A stretch of 64,000 bases of DNA from Roseovarius arcticus (GTDB lineage Bacteria; Pseudomonadota; Alphaproteobacteria; Rhodobacterales; Rhodobacteraceae): assembly GCF_006125015.1 (NCBI RefSeq), contig NZ_SZZN01000001.1:372001-436000 (forward strand), given 5' to 3'. The position numbers were made by a program, and so were the translations under genes. Numbering within the stretch: position 1 is the first letter of the stretch; every line of letters begins with the position of its first letter. Under the pieces are notes generated by a model. That model had not been told where the DNA came from. It was given only the letters and a program-made list of their open reading frames with translations, and made no database searches. Below, one piece after another: positions 11,999-20,688 of the stretch.

Positions 11999-12420
11999 CA
12001 GAGACAGTGCTCAATAAACTGGGCGGCGAGGCCGCACTCAAGCAGCTTGTCGAGCACTTCTACGATCTTGTCGAATCGCAACCCGAGGGCGCGCAGATTG
12101 TGCGCCTTCATATGGACGGCCACGGTATTCCGGCGACGCGAAAAGGGCAGTTCGAATTCCTCTGCGGGTTCTTTGGCGGGCGGCAATATTTCAAAGAGCT
12201 TCACGGGCATATGAACGTGAAGCTCATCCACGAACACATCCCCATCATGCAAAAGGACGCCGAGAATTGGCTGAACCTGTGGGACCGAGCATTGGCCGAT
12301 CTGGGTCATAGCGGCGAGCATGTCGAGCGGGTGCGCGCCACACTGCGCCGGGTGGCACTGGTCCTGGTGAATGACGGCGCTGTGGTGGGCGAGGGGAGCG
12401 TGCGGCAGGCGAATATCTGA
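11995..12420 (+). CDS. Group II truncated haemoglobin
   Basis: This 141-residue globin of the 2-over-2 fold fits the trHbII class: an N-terminal GGEAALKQLVEHFYDLV helix, GQFEFLCGFFGGRQYF, a probable proximal histidine in KLIHEHIPI, and a Trp in the following helix (ENWLNLWDRAL) at the place of the class-defining TrpG8. Such globins bind O2, NO or other small ligands. Its ATG lies inside the tdm stop, so it is almost certainly co-translated with Tdm. No role for it in TMAO demethylation is established to my knowledge; oxygen or redox protection of the iron site is a guess. Confidence 0.85.
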   Translation: MTETVLNKLGGEAALKQLVEHFYDLVESQPEGAQIVRLHMDGHGIPATRKGQFEFLCGFFGGRQYFKELHGHMNVKLIHEHIPIMQKDAENWLNLWDRALADLGHSGEHVERVRATLRRVALVLVNDGAVVGEGSVRQANI

Positions 12421-12643
12421 GCCTTGGTTGGGGGCTGGTCTGGTGTGGCGTGAATGGCCGCTGTGCGGGACAAACCACCATTTCGCTGCGGTTGCGCCAT
12501 TGTCGGCTTCGATGAAGCTGTTCATCAGACGGCCGGTTTTCAACGGCAACCCAGCCTGCGCCCGATGACGCATCGTCCTGAACAGTGTTTATCATGTTTC
12601 GACCTCTTGACCGCTTGTTTGCCCCTGCTGTACTTCCTAAAAA

Positions 12644-13072
12644 ATGATTGAATTAGCGATTCTTGTTACGAAAGTATCTGGTCTCTGCCTCGCATTTTTT
12701 CTGTGCTGGTCGGTCTTGATATTTGGTGCTGTTAGAGAAATGGACGCCAAATCCGCTGAAAACCGCACGCCGGGCTTTGTCATCAGAGTTAAAGGTCCAG
12801 CTAAAGCCTCTATCGCCCTTATGATTGTTCCTGCGGTGTACGCTATCTGGACCGGCTCACTAGACACCTTCTTTTATACTACTGCATCCGCAGGTTTTTT
12901 GATTGGGGCGTTTGCATGTTGGCGTGCAGCGACTTCTCTCGGTTCATATGCTTTGGAAGCCGAAGCGAAGTGGCGTGAAATCAAATTCAAAACTTACCTT
13001 CAAGCGTTTGGCCTCATTCTTTTAATCATTGCTTTTGAACAGGGCAGGGCCTACTTCGAAACTCTTGTCTGA
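12644..13072 (+). CDS. Hypothetical membrane protein
   Basis: This 142-residue protein was not recognised. It has about four hydrophobic segments (near residues 6-28, 57-72, 77-95 and 119-134), a short charged loop after the first (REMDAKSAENR) and an amphipathic KWREIKFKTY stretch before the last. The coding DNA looks AT-richer and less biased in codon third positions than its neighbours, suggesting later arrival. It lies in the convergent space between tdm-globin and tmm and has no evident operon partner. Confidence 0.5.
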   Translation: MIELAILVTKVSGLCLAFFLCWSVLIFGAVREMDAKSAENRTPGFVIRVKGPAKASIALMIVPAVYAIWTGSLDTFFYTTASAGFLIGAFACWRAATSLGSYALEAEAKWREIKFKTYLQAFGLILLIIAFEQGRAYFETLV

Positions 13073-13370
13073 AACGTTTCCGAGGCCAAAACTAGACCCG
13101 CCGAAAAGCCTCCTTTTTGGAACCACTGAAAGTGGACTGATTTTCCACTGCCAAAAACCCCGTTCAAAACCCCAGCAGTTGTTGAACGTTTTCGCCTCAC
13201 CTATGATAGCAGCCATTCGAGCATCGTGCAGCATCGGTGACTCAGGGCTCAAAGCGGACAATTCCATCTTTGAGCAGCATCAATTCAACTCCAAACTTCG
13301 GCGGGATGAAACGGGGGGCTGCCAAAAAAAGTTAAGGCAGTGCAGGCCGCCGATCATCCGAGCTAAATAA
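13073..13370. other. Intergenic stretch without a convincing gene
   Basis: About 300 bases between the hypothetical membrane gene and the tmm terminator. Short open frames on both strands have no recognisable family or good ribosome-binding site. The base composition resembles the preceding atypical gene and may be part of the same insertion or remnant. Confidence 0.4.
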
Positions 13371-13398
13371 AAAGCGCGGTAGTTCCCCACCGCGCTTT
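13371..13398 (-). terminator. Rho-independent terminator of tmm
   Basis: AAAGCGCGGT (13371-13380) pairs perfectly with ACCGCGCTTT (13389-13398) around an 8-base loop. Read on the minus strand, the stem is followed by a T-rich run (TTTTTATTT), 25 bases past the tmm stop. It may also stop transcription arriving from the plus strand. Confidence 0.85.
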
Positions 13399-13422
13399 TG
13401 GCCTCATTACACTAACCAAAAA

Positions 13423-14757
13423 TCAATTCTGCAAATATACTTCCAGGCTGTCGTCCAGCGCGTCTTTCCACGGGGTGTGGTGCTTGGGCGCCTTGGTGCC
13501 TGTTATAACGGACGTATAACTGTTGTTGCGGAAGGTCATGATGTCTTCCTTTTTGTGGCCCTTCCACGCCTTGAACGCCTGACATGCGCCTTCGACGTCA
13601 AAGCTGGGATAGTCCGTCTCGTCGATCAGTTCCTTGACGTAGTCGCCCTGATACCAGATGGCGTCATAGTCATCCTCGCCCTTGTTCTCGAGTGCGACGC
13701 GGTCTGCGACGTCGGCCTCGCGCTCGGCTTTGCCGGGGATCGCTATCTTGCCCATGATCGCGTCGCGGACCCACCATGCTTGTGCGTCGAACATGTTAAA
13801 GGTGAACCACTGGTCCTGCATGCCCAGATAAAACATGTCCGGATCATCGACGAGCGCGACCCCCTTATAAAGATCGCTGGATGCCAGACGGTTGGCCGTG
13901 CGCAGGCGCAGCGCATCCTCCATGAAGGGGAAGTGGTGCTGATATCCGGTGCAGAGCAGGATCGCATCCACATCCTTGGTGGTGCCATCCTTGAAGTGCG
14001 CGGTCTTGCCGTCAACGTGCGTCAGCAAAGGCACTTCCTGCCAATTATCCGGCCATTTATAGCCCATCGGCGCGGTGCGGTGACTGACGGTGATCGTGTT
14101 GGCGCCGTATTTCCAGCACTGGCTGCCGATATCCTCGGCGGAGTATGACGTGCCGATAATCAGCAGATCTTGGCCCTTAAACTCCAGCGCATCGCGGAAG
14201 TCGTGGGCGTGCAAGATACGGCCCGGAAATTTGTCAAAGCCTTTGAAATCCGGGACGTTCGGCGTGCTGAAATGGCCTGTTGCGCAGATAACGTGATCGA
14301 ATTCTTCGGTATATTCGTGATCCTTCGGCAGGTCGCAGACGGTCACATGAAATTTGCCATCTATCTTTTCGACATGGCGCACGACCGTCTCGAACCGGAT
14401 CTGACCACGCACGTCGGCCTTTTTCACGCGCCCCTCGATGTAGTCGAACAGCACCGCGCGGGGGGGATAGCTGGCGATCTGCTTGCCGAAATGCTCCTCA
14501 AACGAGTAATCGGCGAATTCCAGACCTTCCTTGGGGCCGTTTGACCACAGATAGCGATACATGGAGCCGTGCACCGGTTCGCCATATTGGTCCACGCCAG
14601 TGCGCCACGTATAATTCCAGAGGCCGCCCCAATCATCCTGCTTCTCAAAGCAGACGATCTCGGGGATTTCCTCGCCGTTGGCCTTGGCTGACTGGAATGC
14701 GCGCAGCTGTGCAAGGCCGGAAGGGCCGGCGCCGAGGATTGCGATACGTTTTGTCAT
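13423..14757 (-). CDS. tmm: Trimethylamine monooxygenase Tmm (flavin-containing)
   Basis: Tmm oxidises trimethylamine to TMAO with FAD, NADPH and O2; the bacterial enzyme also accepts other small amines and sulfides. The 444 residues show the FAD-binding GAGPSG at 9-14, the FMO signature [11 protein letters not shown] (FxGxxxHxxxF type) and the NADPH-binding [10 protein letters not shown] near residue 205. The overall sequence strongly resembles marine roseobacter Tmm, with the [12 protein letters not shown] and [11 protein letters not shown] segments. A FadR-type regulator gene lies upstream on the same strand, with a long palindrome between them, and tdm lies convergently nearby. Confidence 0.95.
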   Translation of the reverse strand: MTKRIAILGAGPSGLAQLRAFQSAKANGEEIPEIVCFEKQDDWGGLWNYTWRTGVDQYGEPVHGSMYRYLWSNGPKEGLEFADYSFEEHFGKQIASYPPRAVLFDYIEGRVKKADVRGQIRFETVVRHVEKIDGKFHVTVCDLPKDHEYTEEFDHVICATGHFSTPNVPDFKGFDKFPGRILHAHDFRDALEFKGQDLLIIGTSYSAEDIGSQCWKYGANTITVSHRTAPMGYKWPDNWQEVPLLTHVDGKTAHFKDGTTKDVDAILLCTGYQHHFPFMEDALRLRTANRLASSDLYKGVALVDDPDMFYLGMQDQWFTFNMFDAQAWWVRDAIMGKIAIPGKAEREADVADRVALENKGEDDYDAIWYQGDYVKELIDETDYPSFDVEGACQAFKAWKGHKKEDIMTFRNNSYTSVITGTKAPKHHTPWKDALDDSLEVYLQN

Positions 14758-14794
14758 TTATGTCTCCCGTTGGTTCAAACCGGTTTTTATGTCT

Positions 14795-14822
14795 GGTTCA
14801 TTTGGTATGGACCAATTGAACC
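14795..14822. promoter_or_regulatory. 28-bp palindromic operator upstream of tmm
   Basis: GGTTCA-T-TTGGT (14795-14806), ATGG, then ACCAA-T-TGAACC (14811-14822) is a near-perfect palindrome 38-65 bases before the tmm start. The inner TTGGT-N4-ACCAA resembles the TTGGT-N3-ACCAA half-site pair known for PdhR/FadR-family GntR regulators, and a FadR-type gene is adjacent. A smaller GGTT-CA-AACC repeat lies at 14772-14781. Binding by that regulator is inference. Confidence 0.65.
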
Positions 14823-14880
14823 GGCGGCATCGCCGGGAGTCAAGAATTTTGGTCCGTTAAACGCCCGTAGGCGCGTCTTT

Positions 14881-15603
14881 TCAGCCTTCTTGGAGCAGTT
14901 GACGCTGCTCTTCGATCAGGTGCAGCTTAATGAATTCTACCGCCGCATCAGTGTCGCGGGCGGCGATGGCGTTGAACAAACTATTATAGCGCTTTTGATA
15001 GGCCTCAATTCGGGCGGGTGTCAGATGGCGGCGCAATTGCGCACTGCGAAAACTCTGACGGCAAGCGTCGATCACCAGATCATAGCAGCCCGCGATCAAA
15101 GGGTTGCCCGTACCGGTGGCAATCTTGCGGTAGAATGCCTCCTCGTGGCGCACAAAGGCGCCGGCATCTGTATGGACCGCCTCGATATCGCTGAGGATTT
15201 TGCCCAACGCCTCGATATCGCGGGGGGGCATGTTGACCACCGCGAGGCGCACCATGTCAGGCTCAAGAATGCCGCGGATCACTTGCAAATCCAGCGGGCT
15301 GGACGATGCCGCAATTTCGCTGTTCGACACGGCCGGCGCGCCGTTGGTCTGCGGATTGACGAAACTGCCACTGCCCGCACGGCGGCGGATCAGGCCGTTG
15401 CTCTCCAAAACTTCCAGCGCCTCGCGCACTGTATTTCGCGCAACCCCAAGGTCCGACGACAGCGTCCGTTCGGATGGAAGGCGCTCGTCCACGGCGTATT
15501 CGCCGCTACGGATGCGCCCGAAAATGGTGTCCACCACGGTCTGGACCGTCGCGCTCATCTGCGATGATACCGTCAGGGCAGCGGTAATCTGGGCCATCGT
15601 CAT
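14881..15603 (-). CDS. FadR-type GntR transcriptional regulator
   Basis: This 240-residue regulator has an N-terminal winged helix-turn-helix (LPSERTLSSDLGVARNTVREAL, split around residues 42-63) and a C-terminal all-helical FCD ligand domain with the usual acidic/His positions (DIEAVH, FVRHEEAFYR). The ATG at 15603 follows an AAAGGA site; upstream in-frame codons overlap the divergent rhodanese leader. Its position just upstream of tmm, with a FadR-like palindrome between, suggests control of tmm and perhaps of its own transcription. The effector is unknown; a methylated amine is plausible. Confidence 0.9.
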   Translation of the reverse strand: MTMAQITAALTVSSQMSATVQTVVDTIFGRIRSGEYAVDERLPSERTLSSDLGVARNTVREALEVLESNGLIRRRAGSGSFVNPQTNGAPAVSNSEIAASSSPLDLQVIRGILEPDMVRLAVVNMPPRDIEALGKILSDIEAVHTDAGAFVRHEEAFYRKIATGTGNPLIAGCYDLVIDACRQSFRSAQLRRHLTPARIEAYQKRYNSLFNAIAARDTDAAVEFIKLHLIEEQRQLLQEG

Positions 15604-15700
15604 TGGGCATCCTTTCGCGTGTGTCCGCTTCAGTTTACACAAAGGCGAGCGGCCGCACATCGGGAATTTGTGCGCGCGCATGTTGCAAGAGGAGCAAGAT

Positions 15701-16078
15701 ATGAAAACTGAACAGACAGACAATGGGACAGTCGAAATATGGACCGCCGCCGAGGTAGCGCAGGCACGCGATAAGATCGTGCTGATCGATGTGCGTACCC
15801 CGCAGGAACATGCGCTAGAGCGGATCGGCGGCGCGCTGTTAATGGCGTTGCAGGAGTTTGAGCCGGGCGCGTTGCCGGGTCAGAGCGACAAGCGCATCGT
15901 GCTGCACTGCGGGTCGGGCGTGCGTTCGGGCAAGGCGGCGGCGATGTGCCTTGCAGCGGGGCTAGGACCCATCGCGCATATGGAGGGCGGTTTGGCCGCG
16001 TGGAAGGATGCCGGCCAAGACTACGTGGGCACGGATCTGGCAACCGGTGCGCCAAAGAAGATGCGCAAGGAAAAGTAG
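15701..16078 (+). CDS. Rhodanese-like sulfurtransferase domain protein
   Basis: This is a single rhodanese domain of 125 residues with the active-site loop CGSGVRSG (catalytic Cys after VLH) and the LIDVRTPQEH entry motif. Such proteins move sulfane sulfur or, with altered loops, bind phosphate-like groups. The ATG at 15701 follows AAGAGGAG. It is divergent from the GntR gene and ends before a terminator. Any link to amine metabolism is unclear. Confidence 0.85.
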   Translation: MKTEQTDNGTVEIWTAAEVAQARDKIVLIDVRTPQEHALERIGGALLMALQEFEPGALPGQSDKRIVLHCGSGVRSGKAAAMCLAAGLGPIAHMEGGLAAWKDAGQDYVGTDLATGAPKKMRKEK

Positions 16079-16141
16079 TGTAATTCAGGCAAGTGACTGT
16101 CGGCATAGGCGGGCACAAATGGCGCGCGCAGCAAACGAAAT

Positions 16142-16170
16142 AGGGCGGACCGCAATGGCCCGCCCTTTTA
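16142..16170 (+). terminator. Rho-independent terminator after the rhodanese gene
   Basis: AGGGCGG (16142-16148) pairs with CCGCCCT (16160-16166), with an inner CC/GG pair, followed by TTTTA. It lies in the convergent gap between the rhodanese gene and gmaS and may serve both strands. Confidence 0.75.
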
Positions 16171-16190
16171 TTGCCGGATGTCAAAGCCGA

Positions 16191-17522
16191 TCAGATGTCG
16201 ATCGTGTTCTCACGCTCCCAGCGTGAGAAGTGTGAGACGAACCGGCTCCATTCTTCGCGCTTCATCTTGAGGAACGCAGCCGAGAATTCATCGCCCATCA
16301 TCGACTTCAGCTCTTTGTCCTTGTCGTAGGCGCGCATCGCATCGAGCATGTTCAGCGGCAGCTTGGGTGCGCCGCGTACCTTATGACCCTCCGCATACAT
16401 GTCAATGTCGTGCCGCTTGCCGGGGTCGGCCTTGCTGCGCACGCCCGATAGGCCAGCCGCGATGATCACAGCCTGAAGCAGATAAGGGTTCACGGCGCCG
16501 TCCGGCAGACGCAGCTCGAAACGGCCGGGGCCGGGGACGCGCACCATATGCGTGCGGTTATTTCCCGTCCACGTCACCGAATTAGGTGCCCATGTCGCGC
16601 CCGAATTTGTGCGCGGCGCGTTGATGCGCTTGTAGCTATTGACGGTGGGGTTCGTGATCGCCGCCAGCGCGCTGGCGTGCTTCATAATGCCACCAAGGAA
16701 GTATTTGCCCTGCTCGCTCAACCCCAGCTCGCCCGTGGGGCTATCGCTCTTTTCGGCGGCAAACACATTGACCTTGGCATCCTTGCCGGGCGCATCCCAG
16801 ACCGAGATGTGAGCATGGCAGCCATTGCCGGTCAGGCCTGGGATCGGCTTGGGCATGAAGGTGGCGCGCATGCCGTGCTTTTCAGCGACAGTCTTGGTCA
16901 TGAACTTAAAGAAGCTGTGCTGGTCGGCCATCGTCAGTGCGTCGTCGAAATCCCAGTTCATTTCCCACTGGCCGTTGGCGTCCTCGTGGTCGTTCTGGTA
17001 GGCGCCCCAGCCCATTTCCAACATGTAGTCGCTGATCTCGCGGATGACCTCGTAGCTGCGCATCATTGCCTGCTGGTCGTAGCAAGGCTTGCCCGCCGTA
17101 TCGAGGTGATCGGATATCTGTGTGCCCTCGGGTGTCAGCAGGAAAAACTCGGCTTCGACGCCGGTTTTGATGTGCATACCTTCGGCTGCGGCTTCGGCGA
17201 TCAAGCGGCGCAGCACATTGCGCGGGGCTTGGGCGACGTCCTGTCCCTCCATCACGCAATTACCGGCGACCCATGCGATTTCGGGCTTCCACGGCAGTTG
17301 GATCACCGATGACGGGTCTGGCACGGCGAGCATATCGGGGTGGGCGGGCGTCAGATCAAGGTAGGTGGCGAAGCCGGCAAAACCCGCCCCGTCCTTTTGC
17401 ATACCCGCGATGGCGCGGGTCGGCACCAGCTTGGCACGCTGGGCGCCAAAAAGGTCAGTAAAGGAGATCATGAAGTACTTGACGCCATTATCCTTAGCGA
17501 ATTTGGCCAGATCGGTAGTCAT
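16191..17522 (-). CDS. gmaS: Gamma-glutamylmethylamide synthetase GmaS (glutamine-synthetase family)
   Basis: GmaS ligates methylamine to glutamate using ATP to form gamma-glutamylmethylamide. The 443-residue protein belongs to the glutamine-synthetase family: ATP/metal-binding segments appear as VEAEFFLL, NGCHAHISVWD and PNSVTW...RVPGPGRFELRLPDGAVNPYL. The direct neighbourhood of MgsABC (which turns the amide into N-methylglutamate) and of the dmm genes favours GmaS over an ordinary glutamine synthetase, as does the length slightly below GlnA. A strong hairpin upstream separates it from mgsC, so it probably has its own promoter in 17523-17571. Confidence 0.92.
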   Translation of the reverse strand: MTTDLAKFAKDNGVKYFMISFTDLFGAQRAKLVPTRAIAGMQKDGAGFAGFATYLDLTPAHPDMLAVPDPSSVIQLPWKPEIAWVAGNCVMEGQDVAQAPRNVLRRLIAEAAAEGMHIKTGVEAEFFLLTPEGTQISDHLDTAGKPCYDQQAMMRSYEVIREISDYMLEMGWGAYQNDHEDANGQWEMNWDFDDALTMADQHSFFKFMTKTVAEKHGMRATFMPKPIPGLTGNGCHAHISVWDAPGKDAKVNVFAAEKSDSPTGELGLSEQGKYFLGGIMKHASALAAITNPTVNSYKRINAPRTNSGATWAPNSVTWTGNNRTHMVRVPGPGRFELRLPDGAVNPYLLQAVIIAAGLSGVRSKADPGKRHDIDMYAEGHKVRGAPKLPLNMLDAMRAYDKDKELKSMMGDEFSAAFLKMKREEWSRFVSHFSRWERENTIDI

Positions 17523-17571
17523 ACGGTTTGTGTCCCTGTTGTTTCGTTTTTGGGAAGGCTAAAAGCAAAAA

Positions 17572-17598
17572 GGGCGCGGCACAATAAGTGCCGCGCCC
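17572..17598 (-). terminator. Rho-independent terminator of the mgsABC operon
   Basis: GGGCGCGGCAC (17572-17582) and GTGCCGCGCCC (17588-17598) form a perfect 11-bp stem with a 5-base loop; on the minus strand it is followed by TTTTTGCTTTT. It sits 13 bases past the mgsC stop and before gmaS. Confidence 0.88.
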
Positions 17599-17611
17599 GA
17601 ATGCTCTGCGA

Positions 17612-18955
17612 TCAGTAGCTGGTACCGGGCTTGCCGGGGTACCAGTTGGTTCCGGCGAGCGGGATCTTGGCCATCGCCGCGGCCTCCATCGTCAGCGCGA
17701 CCAGATCCTCGGGCTCTAGGTTGTGCAGATGGTTCTTGCCGCAGGCGCGCGCGATGGTCTGCGCCTCCAGCGTCATCACCTTGAGGAAGTTGTTCAAGCG
17801 GCGGCCGCCTTCAACGGGATCGAACCGCTTCATCAACTCGGGATCTTGGGTGGTGATGCCAGCCGGATCGCGGCCTTCGTGCCAGTCGTCATATGCACCC
17901 GCGGTGGTGCCGAGCGCGTTATACTCTGCCTCCCAACGGGGGTCGTTGTCGCCCAGCGCAATCAGCGCCGCGGTGCCGATGGCAACAGCGTCGGCGCCCA
18001 AGGCCAGCGCCTTTGCCGTGTCCGCGCCGCCGCGAATACCGCCCGAGACGATCAACTGCACCTCGCGGTGCATGTCCATGTCCTGAAGCGCGCGAACCGC
18101 CTCGCCGATGCAGGCCAAGATGGGCTGGCCGACGTTTTCGATGAACACGTCCTGCGTCGCTGCTGTGCCGCCTTGCATGCCGTCCAATACGACGACATCC
18201 GCGCCGGCCTTGATCGCCAGAGTGGTGTCAAAATAGGGTCGCGCGCCGCCGATCTTAACGTAGATAGGCTTCTCCCACGCAGTGATTTCGCGCAGCTCAA
18301 GGATCTTGATCTCCAAATCGTCGGGACCCGTCCAGTCGGGGTGGCGGCAGGCGCTGCGCTGGTCGATGCCCTTGGGCAAGTTGCGCATCTGGGCCACGCG
18401 GTCGCTGATCTTTTGGCCCAGCAGCATACCGCCGCCGCCGGGCTTGGCGCCTTGGCCGACGACGATCTCGATGGCGTCGCAGCGGCGAAGGTCATCGGGG
18501 TTCATGCCGTAGCGCGAGGGCAGGTATTGATAGACCAGTTTGGATGAATGTCCGCGCTCTTCTTCGGTCATGCCGCCGTCGCCAGTGGTGGTCGAGGTGC
18601 CGGCCATGGTTGCGCCGCGCCCCAACGCCTCTTTGGCGGGGCCAGACAGAGCGCCAAAGGACATGCCCGCGATGGTCACGGGAATATCCAGCTCAATCGG
18701 CTTTCTGGCAAAGCGGGTGCCAAGGACAACTTTGGTGTCACACTTCTCGCGATACCCTTCGAGGGGATAGCGCGAGATGGACGCGCCCAGAAACAGAAGG
18801 TCGTTAAAGTGGGGCAGGGACCGTTTGGACCCGCCCCCGCGAATGTCATAAATGCCGGTGGCCGCTGCGCGGCGAATTTCGGCGTTTGTCGGGTTCGAGA
18901 AGGTGGCCGACTGAATGGGTACGGTGCGCGGTGCGCCTTTGGAATCGTCTTTCAT
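17612..18955 (-). CDS. mgsC: N-methylglutamate synthase subunit C (GltB-like FMN subunit)
   Basis: This 447-residue protein corresponds to the FMN-binding synthase domain of glutamate synthase: IAGMSFGALSGPAKEALGRG, the flavin-site KIGGARPYFDT, DGMQGGTAATQDVF and the SGGIRGGADTAKALALGADA barrel motif are clear. With MgsA and MgsB it forms N-methylglutamate from gamma-glutamylmethylamide and a 2-oxoglutarate/glutamate partner. The ATG at 18955 follows GAGGGAGG; the open frame upstream overlaps mgsB and is not used. It is the last gene of mgsA-B-C. Confidence 0.92.
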   Translation of the reverse strand: MKDDSKGAPRTVPIQSATFSNPTNAEIRRAAATGIYDIRGGGSKRSLPHFNDLLFLGASISRYPLEGYREKCDTKVVLGTRFARKPIELDIPVTIAGMSFGALSGPAKEALGRGATMAGTSTTTGDGGMTEEERGHSSKLVYQYLPSRYGMNPDDLRRCDAIEIVVGQGAKPGGGGMLLGQKISDRVAQMRNLPKGIDQRSACRHPDWTGPDDLEIKILELREITAWEKPIYVKIGGARPYFDTTLAIKAGADVVVLDGMQGGTAATQDVFIENVGQPILACIGEAVRALQDMDMHREVQLIVSGGIRGGADTAKALALGADAVAIGTAALIALGDNDPRWEAEYNALGTTAGAYDDWHEGRDPAGITTQDPELMKRFDPVEGGRRLNNFLKVMTLEAQTIARACGKNHLHNLEPEDLVALTMEAAAMAKIPLAGTNWYPGKPGTSY

Positions 18956-18965
18956 GTCGCCTCCC

Positions 18966-19643
18966 TCAATATGCATTGTCGATATCAAAATTATAGAGCT
19001 TGCGCGCCGAGCCGTAGCGCTTGAACTCTTCGGGCTTGGCGTCACTTTCGCCGCGCTCCAGCAGATCTGTCAGGATCTCAATATGCTCGGGGCGCATTTC
19101 CTTTTCGATGCAGTCCGCGCCCAACGATTTCACGGTGCCGCGCACGAAAAGACGCGCTTCATAGATGCTGTCGCCCAATGCGTCGCCCGCGTCGCCGCAG
19201 ACCACCATATTGCCAGACTGACCCATGAACGCGCTCATGTGGCCGACATTGCCGTGCACGATGATGTCGACGCCCTTCATAGAAATACCGCAACGCGAAC
19301 TGGCATTGCCCTTGATGACCAGCGTGCCGCCATTCGCGGTGGCGCCAGCATACTGACTGGCGTCGCCGTCGATAATGACTGTGCCGCTCATCATGTTTTC
19401 GGCAACGCCGGGTCCGGCGGACCCTTTGACCCGGATCGTCGCCTGCTTGTTCATGCCGCCGCAATAGTACCCGGTCGACCCTTTGACCGTGACCTCGATG
19501 GGTGCGTCCAGGCCCACGGCAATAGCGTGGCTGCCCTTGGCGTTGACGATTTCCCAAGCGGTTTGGTTGGTATCTTTGGTCTGCGATTGCAGCGCCGCAT
19601 TCAGATTGCGCAAACCTTGCGCTTCGAGGTCAAATGTTTGCAT
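18966..19643 (-). CDS. mgsB: N-methylglutamate synthase subunit B (GXGXG / GlxC-like)
   Basis: This 225-residue protein is made of the repetitive right-handed beta-helix found at the C-terminus of glutamate synthase (GXGXG motif domain). Recurrent Gly turns are seen in KGSTGYYCGGM, KGSAGPGVAENMMSG, GTLVIKGNASSRCG and GNVGHMSAFMGQSG. In the three-gene Mgs enzyme this domain is a separate subunit. It starts directly after the mgsA stop (no gap) and ends 10 bases before mgsC, so the three are one operon. Confidence 0.92.
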   Translation of the reverse strand: MQTFDLEAQGLRNLNAALQSQTKDTNQTAWEIVNAKGSHAIAVGLDAPIEVTVKGSTGYYCGGMNKQATIRVKGSAGPGVAENMMSGTVIIDGDASQYAGATANGGTLVIKGNASSRCGISMKGVDIIVHGNVGHMSAFMGQSGNMVVCGDAGDALGDSIYEARLFVRGTVKSLGADCIEKEMRPEHIEILTDLLERGESDAKPEEFKRYGSARKLYNFDIDNAY

Positions 19644-20573
19644 TTAAGCGGCCTTCTCGGTTGCGGTCGGAGCGGCGTTATGGCTCCAGAAATAGACGGT
19701 CGAGGGCTCCGGCTCCCACACGCGGGCGTAGTCAATGCCGGGCAAGTTCACCAACGCGCGGTACTCTGACCCGAAGGCGACATACTGGTCCGTCTCCGCC
19801 ATGACCGCGGGCTTGCACGCGATGGGATCGCGGACCACGCCAAAGCCGTCCTTGGTACCGACAACGAAAGTGAAGAAGCCGTCGAGATCGTCGAGGCTGC
19901 TTTCGAGCGCTTGGCCTAGCGTTGCGCCTTGCTGCATCTTCCATGTCAGGTAGGCCGCGCCGACCTCTGTGTCGTTCTCGGTCTCAATATGAATGCCGGC
20001 CTTGCGCAGCTTGCGGCGCAGGCTGGCGTGGTTCGATAGCGACCCGTTATGCACCAGGCACTGATCGCGGCCGGTGTTGAACGGGTGTGCGCCCATTGTT
20101 GTCACGGCGGATTCTGTCGCCATGCGGGTGTGGCCGATGCCGTGGCTGCCCGTCATCGACGAAATGTCAAAGCGTGCGGCAACGTTTTTCGGCAGGCCGA
20201 CTTCTTTGTATATCTCCAGCGTCTCGCCGGTGCTCATGATTCGCACGTTAGGCCGCAGGTCAGCCAGCACGGTCCGCGCAGCGGCGGCCCATGCAGTGTC
20301 GACCTCAATCACCGCGTGCGTGTCCTTGACGCGCATAGTTACGTCGCCGCCCAGCGCCTTTTGCAGGTCCTTGTCCAGTCCTGCAAAATCGCGGTCTGGC
20401 GTGTCCGATTGTACTGTTAGCTTCACCTTGCCGCGCGTCTCGCTGCCATAGATCGCGATGCCCGCGCTATCGGGGCCGCGGTCAGTCATGGTGATCAGCA
20501 TATCGGTCAGCATCTGGCCGAGTTTCGGCTCAAGCGACTTGTCCTTGAGAAAAAGTCCTACGATCCCGCACAT
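19644..20573 (-). CDS. mgsA: N-methylglutamate synthase subunit A (class II amidotransferase)
   Basis: This 309-residue class II glutamine-amidotransferase-like subunit begins MCGIVGLF, so the catalytic cysteine is Cys2 after methionine removal. That fixes the ATG at 20573 rather than the TTG at 20633. GSHGIGHTRMATES and the LVHNGSLSNH segment match the Ntn-hydrolase fold. It presumably releases methylamine from gamma-glutamylmethylamide for transfer by MgsC. It is the first gene of the operon, with a promoter expected in 20574-20688. Confidence 0.92.
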   Translation of the reverse strand: MCGIVGLFLKDKSLEPKLGQMLTDMLITMTDRGPDSAGIAIYGSETRGKVKLTVQSDTPDRDFAGLDKDLQKALGGDVTMRVKDTHAVIEVDTAWAAAARTVLADLRPNVRIMSTGETLEIYKEVGLPKNVAARFDISSMTGSHGIGHTRMATESAVTTMGAHPFNTGRDQCLVHNGSLSNHASLRRKLRKAGIHIETENDTEVGAAYLTWKMQQGATLGQALESSLDDLDGFFTFVVGTKDGFGVVRDPIACKPAVMAETDQYVAFGSEYRALVNLPGIDYARVWEPEPSTVYFWSHNAAPTATEKAA

Positions 20574-20688
20574 GGGCTTTGATCCTTCTGTGATGTCGAT
20601 TCTGAAGCTAGCACCAAAGGCAGCGTCACTCAACTAACAAGAAACAAATTTTCATTTGAGGCAAGAGTAAATGGTTGTTTTCGTAAAA

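Noticed and set aside
13029..13370. 113-codon plus-strand frame after the hypothetical membrane gene
   Set aside because: It overlaps the end of that gene in another phase, lacks a ribosome-binding site and has no recognisable domain.
16191..17522. Ordinary glutamine synthetase GlnA
   Set aside because: Neighbouring mgsABC and dmm genes and overall resemblance favour gamma-glutamylmethylamide synthetase; there is no glnB partner.
17612..20573. Ordinary glutamate synthase or methylamine-independent GlxBCD-type enzyme
   Set aside because: The split A-B-C organisation occurs in both, but linkage to gmaS, dmm and tmm favours N-methylglutamate synthase.
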